In this document: one piece after another, positions 1 to 8,024 of the stretch
Position numbering within the stretch: the stretch's first letter is position 1
Layout of the letters: the number at the start of each line of letters is the position of its first letter
Assembly (NCBI GenBank): GCA_902771595.1
Contig: CACXXH010000048.1
Location: forward strand, 1-39,080
Direction of reading: 5' to 3'
DNA length: 39,080 bases
Source: Fibrobacter succinogenes
GTDB lineage: Bacteria > Fibrobacterota > Fibrobacteria > Fibrobacterales > Fibrobacteraceae
The notes under the pieces: model-generated
Seen by the model: only the letters and a program-made list of their open reading frames with translations
Database searches by the model: none
What the model was told of the DNA's origin: nothing
Made by a program: the position numbers and the translations under genes

Positions 1-81
1 CGGCTTCAGGATCACAGCGGCGATGGCGTTCTTGCGGCGGCCCGTGCCACGGTAGATCTTCTTGTTCTTTGCGGTAGCGAT
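1..81 (-). CDS. rpsI: Ribosomal protein S9, N-terminal part (runs off left edge)
   Basis: The 27 codons present encode the start of small-subunit protein S9: after a short lysine-rich lead comes IYRGTGRRKNAIAAVILKP, the S9 N-terminal signature (usually TGRRK.AIARV). It follows rplM by 23 nt, the usual L13-S9 pairing. No ATG, GTG or TTG exists in this frame between the rplM stop and the conserved core. The only sensible initiation point is an ATC codon at 81-79, eight bases after a perfect GGAGG. Starting there gives (M)ATAKNKKIY..., a natural S9 beginning. The remainder of the gene is outside the window. Identity is seen in the sequence; the ATC start is an inference and could instead reflect a sequencing error. 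Confidence 0.88.
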   Translation of the reverse strand, partial: MATAKNKKIYRGTGRRKNAIAAVILKP

Positions 82-104
82 AGAGGTATCCTCCGTTCTA
101 AAGA

Positions 105-533
105 TTAGAAGTCAACGACTTCGGGGTTCTGCGCAGCGTGCGGATGTTCGGCGCCGGCATAGATTTTGAGTTTCTTAACCATCTTGTGGCCAAGAGCGCT
201 GTGAGGGAGCATACCCCAGATAGCAGCGGTCAGCGGGGCGGTCGGGTCCTTCGCCATGAGGTCGGCGAAATTGATCCAGCGTTCGCCGGCGATGTGACCG
301 GTGTGGTGGAAGTATTCCTTGTTCAGGTTCTTGTTGCCGGTAACGGCAACCTTGCCGGCGTTGATGACAACAACGAAGTCACCAGTGTCGACGTTCGGGG
401 AATAGATGGCCTTGTGCTTGCCCATGAGGAGGCGAGCAACTTCGCTTGCAACGCGTCCCATCGGCTTGTCGGCGGCATCCACAAGCTTCCACTTGCGGGT
501 GACGGACTTCGGGTTTACCGTAATGGTCTTCAT
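105..533 (-). CDS. rplM: Ribosomal protein L13
   Basis: Encodes 142 residues, the normal size of bacterial L13 of the large ribosomal subunit. Family landmarks are the N-terminal RKWKLVDAADKPMGRVAS, then GDFVVVINAGKVAVTGNK, a YFHHTGH segment and, near the C-terminus, WGMLPHSALGHKMVKKLKIY. The ATG start is preceded by AGAGGATTTAC. The gene is first in an operon with rpsI and has a recognisable promoter about 60 bases upstream of its start. L13 is known to regulate its own operon in some bacteria; the leader here holds a short hairpin, but no control mechanism can be claimed from sequence alone. Nothing unusual in the protein. Confidence 0.97.
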   Translation of the reverse strand: MKTITVNPKSVTRKWKLVDAADKPMGRVASEVARLLMGKHKAIYSPNVDTGDFVVVINAGKVAVTGNKNLNKEYFHHTGHIAGERWINFADLMAKDPTAPLTAAIWGMLPHSALGHKMVKKLKIYAGAEHPHAAQNPEVVDF

Positions 534-591
534 GTAAATCCTCTAGGTGAATTAGATTCCAGGGCATCGGCGCCCTAGGAAAAGCGAAACA

Positions 592-620
592 AATATAGAT
601 GGTTTTCGCGAGGGCGACAA
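592..620 (-). promoter_or_regulatory. Promoter of the rplM-rpsI operon
   Basis: Read on the minus strand, TTGTCG (620-615) and TATATT (597-592) are separated by exactly 17 bases, matching sigma-70-type -35 and -10 boxes at 4/6 and 5/6 positions. Transcription would start about 50-55 bases before the rplM ATG. The resulting leader contains a short inverted repeat at 561-576 (arms AGGGC and GCCCT around six bases). The stretch 621-743 is AT-rich and shows nothing else I can name. Confidence 0.6.
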
Positions 621-743
621 GGTGGAAAAATCACTTTTTTGCAAAAAAGTCCGAAAAATATTGGATTTTTACTCTATCAATTATATTAATTGGTAGAATT
701 ATATAAGTAATTTTGCTCATTACACGTCAGTCAATAGATTTTT

Positions 744-1592
744 TTATTGAAAAGTTCGCGAGCCAAAAAAAACTACCTCATATCTTGTAAATACAATATT
801 TTCGGCAACCGTCATTTCCCCAGCAACCCCATTTACCCATGCATTCATTCTATACGAACGACCACCTAAATTATAAAGTTTCAACAAATAGCGCTTGCCT
901 GGCACGAAATCAAATGCGTTCTCTGAATACCACCCCATTAACGGAATTGTTTCACCTTCAAACACCATAAATCCCGTCAGCGGAGCTCCATCTTCTGCAG
1001 CAAGCCCCACTTTAACCTTCATGGGAACCCAATCGTTAGGGAAGCCAACAATTTCCACCCACAAATCACCTTCCGCCACAACACGAATAGACTCGTCAAC
1101 CCTCAACAACAAAGGCTTTGCCGGTTCACATCCATTATCAACAGGACATTGCGGAGTCCATTTGTTAACAGGATTCGCAGCCATCGTTCCCACAAAGCGA
1201 AGATTATCAATCCAAACAGAATCAGCCGAATTCAAAACAATTTGGAAACGAATATCCGAATGAGGCTCGGAAAGCAATTCCAAAGCCTGTGCAGGCACAT
1301 CAAATTCATAGGATTTCCAATTTCCAAAATACGGCTGGATAGTCTGTTGCGAACCTATTTGGATACGTTTGTTGGAGGACGGCACTGACATCCACAGTTC
1401 AACATTCCCAATCCAATACACATTTTGCGTATGGAGCGGGACAAAAATATCTAAACTCATTTTTTCACCAATCAATTCAAAGTCCGCTGAAGAAACATTG
1501 CGACTCTCAATCGTTTTCCAACCAGCAGAAGTCATCAAACTTTTCATGCCTTCACTTTTTCTTTTTGAATCTAAAGAAGTTTCTGTCTCCAA
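744..1592 (-). CDS. Carbohydrate-binding-module-like protein, probably a 5'-truncated gene
   Basis: I do not recognise a specific family. The first about 170 residues look like a jelly-roll carbohydrate-binding module: alternating strands, NWKSYEFDVP, and an ending IRFQIVLNSADSVWIDNLRF typical of such domains in secreted glycan-binding proteins. The second half (about 120 residues, with a WVEIVGFPNDW segment) resembles another beta-sandwich. There is no signal peptide. The only start is TTG at 1592, but the frame stays open to 1721 without ATG or GTG, and the codons before the TTG read GRFETDGDWHSLE, like the entry strand of the module. So the gene has probably lost its 5' end, including a signal peptide. 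The region is AT-rich compared with neighbours. It may be a pseudogene. Confidence 0.5.
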   Translation of the reverse strand: METETSLDSKRKSEGMKSLMTSAGWKTIESRNVSSADFELIGEKMSLDIFVPLHTQNVYWIGNVELWMSVPSSNKRIQIGSQQTIQPYFGNWKSYEFDVPAQALELLSEPHSDIRFQIVLNSADSVWIDNLRFVGTMAANPVNKWTPQCPVDNGCEPAKPLLLRVDESIRVVAEGDLWVEIVGFPNDWVPMKVKVGLAAEDGAPLTGFMVFEGETIPLMGWYSENAFDFVPGKRYLLKLYNLGGRSYRMNAWVNGVAGEMTVAENIVFTRYEVVFFGSRTFQ

Positions 1593-1682
1593 AGAATGCC
1601 AATCACCATCCGTTTCAAAACGACCAATAGCAAATTCAGCGTAGCTCTTTTCAAGCTTCTTTTTTTTATGTATTTTTCTTTT

Positions 1683-2384
1683 ATGCGGATTCTTTTCTTC
1701 ACAATTCTCGTGTTTTCCATTTCAATTTTGGCACAAACATCGCCAAACCCAAACGAACGGTGCGATGCCATTCCAATGTGCCTACAAATTTCAACGGCAT
1801 TGGGTATGCAAGTCTTTTCTATAAATACAAAATATGAAAGTACAGAAGAAAAGTATCCAGACCCAGCAACGAGACCTTCCTTAGAGCACACCATCAACAT
1901 TTCGGGAATCATCGACAGCGTGTGGGATAATGACGCCTGCGTTTTTGAGCAACAGCAGAAAGAAAACTGTTCATTCAAGGTGCTCTATAAAGGAAAAAAT
2001 TCCGCTGATATCTCCAACAACCAGCCCATTATGTTTACGAAACGCATTTCGTTGAAGCACTTTAAAACAATGCCCGACGGAAGCCCCAATATGAGCACAG
2101 TGATTGATTCTAATTATATCTATGTTCCCCAAAACATCGATATAAGTATATCTGATTCTGTTTATATAGAAGGATACTCCGCTATCGTCAACAATTATTG
2201 CAACAACACCTGCTCCTATACCCCCATAGCTATAGTCGTCGCTAATTACACGGTTTTTCCAACAATAACTTCTATAAAGAAAAAAACACAATCCTCAATT
2301 CCGTCAAGGCAAAAACGTAACCGCGACGCTATCGGCAAAAAACAAAAAAACAAGCGCAACACCGCCCTAAAAATAATCTACTAA
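1683..2384 (+). CDS. Secreted protein of unknown function
   Basis: Encodes 233 residues of unrecognised family. ATG at 1683 is chosen because it puts a clean signal peptide at the N-terminus (MRILFFTILVFSISILAQTS, cleavage expected near residue 17-18); longer starts at 1596 only add a lysine/phenylalanine-rich lead. The mature part has six to seven cysteines, including two close pairs (CDAIPMC; CNNTC), suggesting disulfides in a periplasmic or surface protein. The last 35 residues are strongly basic (KKKTQ, RQKRNR, KKQKNKR). Base composition is AT-rich like the gene fragment on the opposite strand, whose open frame overlaps this 5' end. No ribosome binding site is obvious. Function unknown. 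Confidence 0.55.
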   Translation: MRILFFTILVFSISILAQTSPNPNERCDAIPMCLQISTALGMQVFSINTKYESTEEKYPDPATRPSLEHTINISGIIDSVWDNDACVFEQQQKENCSFKVLYKGKNSADISNNQPIMFTKRISLKHFKTMPDGSPNMSTVIDSNYIYVPQNIDISISDSVYIEGYSAIVNNYCNNTCSYTPIAIVVANYTVFPTITSIKKKTQSSIPSRQKRNRDAIGKKQKNKRNTALKIIY

Positions 2385-2505
2385 ATCGGTGCCCCCCCCC
2401 GTCCCCGTTCCGAGGATTATATCCACTAAGCAGCAAAGCTACAAGTGGCTATTAAGAACAAGTCCAGGGCAGGTTCAACAGGGCCGGAATGACATTGCGG
2501 GAGGG
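2385..2505. other. Convergent intergenic gap with a C9 tract
   Basis: Gap between the secreted-protein stop and the 3' end of the CBS-domain gene. It contains nine consecutive C at 2392-2400, eight bases past the stop codon. I see no convincing terminator hairpin and no small gene here. Confidence 0.4.
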
Positions 2506-3573
2506 TTATGCGCGGGGTTTTGGGGGACGGTTCTTGCGCATGAACGCGAGGGCCTTGCTGCGGCGGCGGGCCGTTTCTTGCAGGTTCACGGACTCGTCGT
2601 ACTCGTCCACGATTTCGCGGCCGAGGATTTCTTCGAGCACGTCCTCGAGGCTCACGATGCCCGCGATGGCCCCGAACTCGTCGACCACGCCCACCATGTG
2701 CCCGCGCTGCTTGAGGAAGCGGAGCAGAAGCTTGTCGAGCATGACGCTGTCGGGAATGAGCTGCAGGGGGCGCATGAGCTGCCGGAGCTTCACGTCGCGG
2801 TGGCCTTCGGCGAGCTGGTTGTAGGCGTCGCGCCGGAGGACGATTCCAATCCAGCGGTCCTTATTGTCGCCATAAAGCGGGATGCGGGAGAAAGGCCAGT
2901 TGCCGCGCTCGTCGAGCGTCTCGCCGATGGTCTTGTCGGCGGGGAGGCTGAACACCACCTGGAACGGGGTCATCACCTTGCGCGCGGCGACGGACTTGAG
3001 TGCGAGAATGTTCTTGATAACGGATGCCTGCTGGCGGTCGATGACGTCTTCGCGGAGCCCGAGGCTCACGAGGCTGTTGATGTCCTCGATGCTCACTTCC
3101 TTCTTGTCTTCGTCTTCGTGCGTCCAGTGCTTGGTAAGCGTGAGGCAAAGCCAGATAAGGCCTGTCCAGCTGAGAATCTTGGTGATGTAGAAGAAGGGAA
3201 CGGCGACCAGCGGGGCAAACGTTTTCGCCTGCTTCACGCCGAGCGTCTTCGGAGTAATTTCACCGAAGAGGAGGATCAGAATCGTGAGGATAATCGGGAG
3301 CGCCATCGCGCCCGTCGAGGAGAGGCGTTTCACCGCAAGCGCGGTCGCAAGCGATGCGCCGACGGTATTTGCCACCGTGTTCACGATGAGTACCGAGGCG
3401 ATGTAGCGGTCGATATTTTCCTTAACGTGCGTAAGGTACTTCGCCGTAAACTTCTTGTTCTTCTGTAGGAACTCCACCGTTGCGGGCGGCACGCTGTAGA
3501 ACGACGCCTCCGTCACGGAGCAGAACGCCGAGAAGAAAAGGCAGCACAGAACAGTAAGGACGATGGCTAGCAT
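2506..3573 (-). CDS. CNNM/CorC-type membrane protein with DUF21 and paired CBS domains
   Basis: Encodes 355 residues. Residues 1-150 form a DUF21 (CNNM transmembrane) domain: an N-terminal membrane helix, the TEASFYS motif, VLIVNTVANTVGA, a further hydrophobic helix and GEITPK at about 104-109, all hallmarks of the family. A paired CBS region spans about 200-325 (VMTPFQVVFSLPADKTI; FGAIAGIVSLEDVLEEILG). The C-terminal CorC/HlyC domain found in many relatives is missing; the chain ends in a short basic tail. Relatives are linked to Mg2+/Co2+ handling in the inner membrane, with CBS domains sensing nucleotides. The start lies one base after the stop of the sppA gene, so the two are probably co-transcribed and translationally coupled. 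The transported ion is not determinable here. Confidence 0.85.
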   Translation of the reverse strand: MLAIVLTVLCCLFFSAFCSVTEASFYSVPPATVEFLQKNKKFTAKYLTHVKENIDRYIASVLIVNTVANTVGASLATALAVKRLSSTGAMALPIILTILILLFGEITPKTLGVKQAKTFAPLVAVPFFYITKILSWTGLIWLCLTLTKHWTHEDEDKKEVSIEDINSLVSLGLREDVIDRQQASVIKNILALKSVAARKVMTPFQVVFSLPADKTIGETLDERGNWPFSRIPLYGDNKDRWIGIVLRRDAYNQLAEGHRDVKLRQLMRPLQLIPDSVMLDKLLLRFLKQRGHMVGVVDEFGAIAGIVSLEDVLEEILGREIVDEYDESVNLQETARRRSKALAFMRKNRPPKPRA

Positions 3574-3574
3574 G

Positions 3575-5863
3575 TCAGGGCTCCACGTTCCAGAGGGACG
3601 GTTCTATGGCCCAGAAGCGCACCTGCCCGATATCGCCGAAGTATTCCGCCAGCGCGCGGACAGAGGGGTGCGAGAGCAGCCTGGAATCGCCCGTATTCAG
3701 AGAAAAGAGTTCGATATCGCGGCCTTCGCCAATCTTCGCGAGCAGGCGTGCTTCCTTGATGGCGAGGTCGATGCCGCCCAAGCCCTGCACGAGCCCGTAG
3801 CCGAGCGCCTTCTGCCCCACGAACACGCGACCGCCGCCGTATGCGGAATCCACGGTTTCCTTCGCGATTCCGGTCTGCGCCGCGACAATCCCGACAAAAC
3901 GGTCATAGAATTCATCCATGTACTGCTGGAGCGCCGCCTTCTCGGAATCGTCCCACGGGCGGGTTATGGTTTCGGCATCGGCATGCTCGTGACTCTTAAC
4001 CGGCTCGGGGCGAATGCCCAGGTTGCTCAACAGGCCCGACGCATCCACCTTGCCGCCGAAGATGCCGATGCTACCCACGATGGAATGCGGCTCGGCGACA
4101 ATCTTGTCGGCAGCGCAGGCGATGTAGTAGGCACCCGACGCACCCACGCTCCCGATACTCGCGACCACGGGAATACCGCGCTCGCGCACGGCCTTCAGAG
4201 CGCCCCAAATCTTGTCAGACGCGATGGCACTGCCGCCCGGCGAAGAAATGCGCAAGACAATCGCCTCGACATTGCGCGGGAGCCTCCGGAGCGATTCGGA
4301 CACGTCACGTTCCATCCCAGAATCAATCGTGCCGCTGATATTGAGGAGCGCTATGCGTGAACGCTTGCGCCAGCTCTCGGAAAAGACCTTCTTGTCGGTC
4401 GGATACCAGTCGACATACCGCGCCTGCGGGGCATCCACGTCGAAGAACGTCTTGAGCGCATAGGCCGGGACTTGGTCGATGTAGAGGAGCGTATCCACGA
4501 GTTTCGACTTCACGGCAGCCGAAGCGGTCACCACGGGTTCCTTCGCGAGAGAATCCAGCTGACGCATCCTCTCGTAGGCGTTGCCGCCGCCACGCAGCGC
4601 GATTCGCGACGAGAGCGCCTGCCACAAATCCTTGTACAGGGTTTCCCTGTTTTCGCGGGCCTCGGCCGACATGGAATCGGCGACATAGGGTTCCACCGCA
4701 GACTTGTATGTGCCATGCCTCAGGAATTCCACCTTCACGCCGATCTTCTCGAAGAATCCCTTGTAGTAAAGCGAAGTTCCGCCCAGGCCGCGCCATGCAA
4801 AATGAGCCGAAGGTTCAGCCACGATGCGGTCCACCGACGATGCGGCAAGAAGCACCGCCGGGCGAATATCGTCCATGTAGGCGACCACCTTCGAGCCGCG
4901 AGCCTTTATCAGGTTTACCAGGCGGTCGATTTCGCTGGAAACACCCACGTCGCCTCGGTAGCCCGAGAAGTCAAGAATGACAAGCCCGGCCGCGGGGTCG
5001 CGCAGCAGGTGTTCGAACAAATTGCGCACTTCGGCGATGCCAATCTTTTTAGGCCCGATAAACGGCAGGCCTTCGGCCACCTCGGCGACTTCCGTATTCA
5101 GGGGCACGCGCACTATACGCGCGAACCGGGACGCATCGGGATTGCGGGCGGAATGGTACCCCCACACCCCGCGCTTCGGGAGGTAATCGTCGAAGAAAGT
5201 AAGTGCGAAATCGTTGTACCCGCCGATGGTCGTGGATACCGTAAGCCTCCATTCGTCATCGCCGTAGAGGGGCATCTGCAAACCGAAACGGAACCCGTAG
5301 AGGCCCAGTTCCAGGAGGAGCCTGTGGTTCTCGAAATCTTCCCAGTCGTAGCTGACCGAGAAGCGCTTCCCGATGCGCAGTGTCGCACCGAAACTATGGA
5401 TGCGCTCCTGTGACTGGGGGCCCAAATAGAGCAAGTTTTCGCACGTATAGCCGAGCGAGAAGAACGTGGTCGGGCGCACGATAAAACCCTGGTCGAGCAC
5501 CCATTCCGTACCCTGGAAATCGGCACTGCGGAAGGCCATGGCGCGCGTACCGGAAAACAGCAGGCGCGAAAACATCGGGAACGAATACGTGAGGTTCCAG
5601 CGGGACTCGTCGAAATGGTCACCGTCGGTGCGGTAATCGAACCCGACACCTATGCGGTCGAGGTTTACACCGGCGCGGAAAGCGGAGATGCCGTCATCGT
5701 ACTGGTAGCCAAGCAGCGCCCCCTTCGAATCGAACGCGGAAAGGCCCGCGGGGTTGCCGAAAATGCCATGCCCGTAATCGAGGGACACAAAGCCCGATTC
5801 GCCCGGAATATAGGCGAAAGACGCACAAACAGCCGCAAAGAGAATAGCAAACAACTTTTTCAT
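3575..5863 (-). CDS. sppA: Signal peptide peptidase SppA with an N-terminal beta-barrel-like domain
   Basis: Encodes 762 residues, longer than E. coli SppA (about 620). A signal peptide (1-17) leads into about 220 residues of alternating aromatic beta strands with many G/Y/F residues ([31 protein letters not shown]), resembling PorV/OmpA-type outer-membrane barrels. From about 250 two S49 protease domains follow. The predicted general base is Lys387 ([10 protein letters not shown]), matching the KSAVEP lysine of E. coli SppA. The nucleophile is Ser576 in [12 protein letters not shown], preceded by [11 protein letters not shown]. Known relatives degrade signal peptides in the inner membrane. 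A barrel fused to this protease suggests action at the outer membrane or periplasm instead (inference). The gene precedes and nearly touches the CNNM gene. Confidence 0.88.
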   Translation of the reverse strand: MKKLFAILFAAVCASFAYIPGESGFVSLDYGHGIFGNPAGLSAFDSKGALLGYQYDDGISAFRAGVNLDRIGVGFDYRTDGDHFDESRWNLTYSFPMFSRLLFSGTRAMAFRSADFQGTEWVLDQGFIVRPTTFFSLGYTCENLLYLGPQSQERIHSFGATLRIGKRFSVSYDWEDFENHRLLLELGLYGFRFGLQMPLYGDDEWRLTVSTTIGGYNDFALTFFDDYLPKRGVWGYHSARNPDASRFARIVRVPLNTEVAEVAEGLPFIGPKKIGIAEVRNLFEHLLRDPAAGLVILDFSGYRGDVGVSSEIDRLVNLIKARGSKVVAYMDDIRPAVLLAASSVDRIVAEPSAHFAWRGLGGTSLYYKGFFEKIGVKVEFLRHGTYKSAVEPYVADSMSAEARENRETLYKDLWQALSSRIALRGGGNAYERMRQLDSLAKEPVVTASAAVKSKLVDTLLYIDQVPAYALKTFFDVDAPQARYVDWYPTDKKVFSESWRKRSRIALLNISGTIDSGMERDVSESLRRLPRNVEAIVLRISSPGGSAIASDKIWGALKAVRERGIPVVASIGSVGASGAYYIACAADKIVAEPHSIVGSIGIFGGKVDASGLLSNLGIRPEPVKSHEHADAETITRPWDDSEKAALQQYMDEFYDRFVGIVAAQTGIAKETVDSAYGGGRVFVGQKALGYGLVQGLGGIDLAIKEARLLAKIGEGRDIELFSLNTGDSRLLSHPSVRALAEYFGDIGQVRFWAIEPSLWNVEP

Positions 5864-5927
5864 TACAAATATTTTAGCAATTTTTTCTAATTTATGGTGG
5901 AGTGTTTAGAACATTGAGGATTATCTA

Positions 5928-8024
5928 ATGGCTTCGTCATCGAAAAAAGAAGAAACCGATCTTTTGGACCTTCTGAAAGACATCGCCAAGAATTGGCAGA
6001 TAGTGCTTCCATGCCTGATTCTTGCCGGTATCATCGGCGTATTCATCGCCATGTGGATTAGACCTGTCTACAAGGTTGATGCGCTGCTGCAAATCGAATC
6101 GAAAAACGGCAAGAACGTCGGGATGATGGCCGGCCTCGGAAACCTCTTTTCGACGACAAGCCCTGCCGAAACGGAAATCGAGCTCATCATGAGCCGCCAG
6201 ATTATCGGTGAAGCCGTCGAAAAGATGCACCTGCAGTACGTGGCGACACCTATAAGCAAAATAAACAGGATCCTGCACCGGGAAGGCCGCATGGAATTGA
6301 GCGCCTTCGAAGTACCCTGGGGCAAACTTCCCCCCGACGAAGATACCGGCCCCTGGCATGCAGTCGTCATCGACAGCACCAATTACTACTTGCTGGATCA
6401 CCACAAGAAAAAAGTCCTGACGTGTACCGTAAGCCAGACTTGCAAGGCGCCCTACGCCGGCGACACCGTCACGATCAACGTATTCTACATGAACGCCGAG
6501 CCCAAGCAGAAGTTCAAGCTCCTGAAAATGGAAAGGCTCGACGCCATCGCCTTGTTCAAGAGCAAGTTCAAGGTGAAGGAACGCGGGAAAAAGACCGGCA
6601 TCCTGGAATTCAGCTACCAGGACATCTACCCGGACCGCGCGACGAAAATCCTGAACGAAATCGCGACGACCTACCTGCGCCAGAACGTGGAACAGCGCAA
6701 CGCCGAAGCCCAGAAGACGCTCGAGTTCTTGGAAAAGCAGCTGCCCGACGTGAAAGCCCAGATGGACAGCTCGCTCCTGAAGTACAACACCTACAGAAAC
6801 CGCGTCGGCTCCATCGACATCAATGCGGAAACGCGCCTCGTACTTGAAAAGCGCACCAAGCTGCAGCAGAACCTGCTTGAACTGCAGCAGAAGAAGCAGA
6901 GCGCCATCCGCCTGTTCCAACCGGAACACCCGACCATCAAGACCCTTGAGGAACAGGAAAATGCGCTCAAGCGCGAACTCGCCAGCAACTACAACGAGAC
7001 GAAGAAGCTTCCCTCCACGCAGCAGGAAGTCCTGAAGCTCACGAACGAAGTGGACATGAGCAAGATCATGTACACCACGATGCTCAACAACATCCAGCAG
7101 TTGAAGCTCGTGTCCGCGGGTGAAGTCGGCTCGGTACGCATCATCGACTTTGCGGAACAGGTTTCTACACCGTCCAAGCCCAAGAAGCCCCTTATCATAT
7201 GCGCGGCCATCTTTATCGGGCTCCTGGTTGGAATCGCGCTCGTATCCATCAAGAGCAAGCTGAGCAGCGGTGTCCGTGACGCGAACTTCATCGAACGCGA
7301 AACGGGATTCAGCGTCTACGCGAAGGTTCCGAAGGGCAACCCGAAGGGAACCAAGGGAACGCGCCCGCTCGCCGTGGTCGAACCCGACGACGTGGCCGTG
7401 GAATCGCTCCGCGCCCTCCGCAGTTCTCTCGAATTCAGCATGGAAGAAGGCCAGCGCAGGATTATCGGCGTAAGCGGACTTATCCCCGGCGTGGGCAAGA
7501 GCTTCATATCGGTAAACCTTGCCGCCCTGTGCGCAGGCCTCGGCAAGAAGGTTCTCCTTATCGACGCCGACCTCCGCAAGGGCCGTCTGCACAAGGAATT
7601 CGGCATCAAGCGCGGAAAGGGTCTTTCGCAGGTCCTGCTGCACAGCGCCACCCTTGACGAAGTCATCTGCAATACCGAAGTCGAAAACCTCGACATCATC
7701 CCGTGCGGAAACGTTCCGAGCAACCCTTCCGAACTGCTCGGTTCCAAGCACTACACGAGCACCATCGACGAACTGGAAAAGAAATACGACCTCATCATCG
7801 TCGACACCCCGCCCATCATGCTCGTAACCGACGCCGCTCTCGCCTGCCGCGTTGCATCGCAGATTGTCATGGTCATCGAATACAACAAGCACAGTATCGA
7901 TGCCATCAAGGACGGCATGAAGCAGTTGCTCAAGGGCAACAACGATGTTCACGCCAGCTTCGTTATCAACAAATACGAACATGGACATAGCGACGGATAC
8001 GGCTACAAGTACGGGAAATATTAA
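5928..8024 (+). CDS. Wzc-like polysaccharide co-polymerase with bacterial tyrosine kinase domain
   Basis: Encodes 698 residues of the single-chain Wzc type. A first membrane helix at about 24-44 opens a Wzz domain; the periplasmic part is rich in coiled coil (about 230-360), and a second helix lies at about 421-441 after the PSKPKKP motif. The cytoplasmic BY-kinase has Walker A GLIPGVGKS (Lys524), Walker A' LLIDADLRKG (Asp546, Asp548) and Walker B IIVDTPP (Asp626). The C-terminus carries a tyrosine cluster (Tyr691, 693, 695, 698), the usual autophosphorylation sites. Such proteins control polymer length and export. No Wzb-type phosphatase or Wza exporter is in the window. The ATG follows TTGAGG; sppA is divergent, only 64 bases away. 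The first gene of the polysaccharide operon. Confidence 0.95.
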   Translation: MASSSKKEETDLLDLLKDIAKNWQIVLPCLILAGIIGVFIAMWIRPVYKVDALLQIESKNGKNVGMMAGLGNLFSTTSPAETEIELIMSRQIIGEAVEKMHLQYVATPISKINRILHREGRMELSAFEVPWGKLPPDEDTGPWHAVVIDSTNYYLLDHHKKKVLTCTVSQTCKAPYAGDTVTINVFYMNAEPKQKFKLLKMERLDAIALFKSKFKVKERGKKTGILEFSYQDIYPDRATKILNEIATTYLRQNVEQRNAEAQKTLEFLEKQLPDVKAQMDSSLLKYNTYRNRVGSIDINAETRLVLEKRTKLQQNLLELQQKKQSAIRLFQPEHPTIKTLEEQENALKRELASNYNETKKLPSTQQEVLKLTNEVDMSKIMYTTMLNNIQQLKLVSAGEVGSVRIIDFAEQVSTPSKPKKPLIICAAIFIGLLVGIALVSIKSKLSSGVRDANFIERETGFSVYAKVPKGNPKGTKGTRPLAVVEPDDVAVESLRALRSSLEFSMEEGQRRIIGVSGLIPGVGKSFISVNLAALCAGLGKKVLLIDADLRKGRLHKEFGIKRGKGLSQVLLHSATLDEVICNTEVENLDIIPCGNVPSNPSELLGSKHYTSTIDELEKKYDLIIVDTPPIMLVTDAALACRVASQIVMVIEYNKHSIDAIKDGMKQLLKGNNDVHASFVINKYEHGHSDGYGYKYGKY

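Noticed and set aside
1571..1978. 135-codon minus-strand frame upstream of the truncated binding-module gene, considered as its missing 5' part
   Set aside because: It is in a different frame and has no signal peptide or module-like sequence; the same DNA on the plus strand encodes a protein with a clean signal peptide.
2392..2400. C9 tract considered as a phase-variation site
   Set aside because: It lies outside any reading frame, eight bases after a stop codon, and is not placed in a promoter spacer I can recognise.
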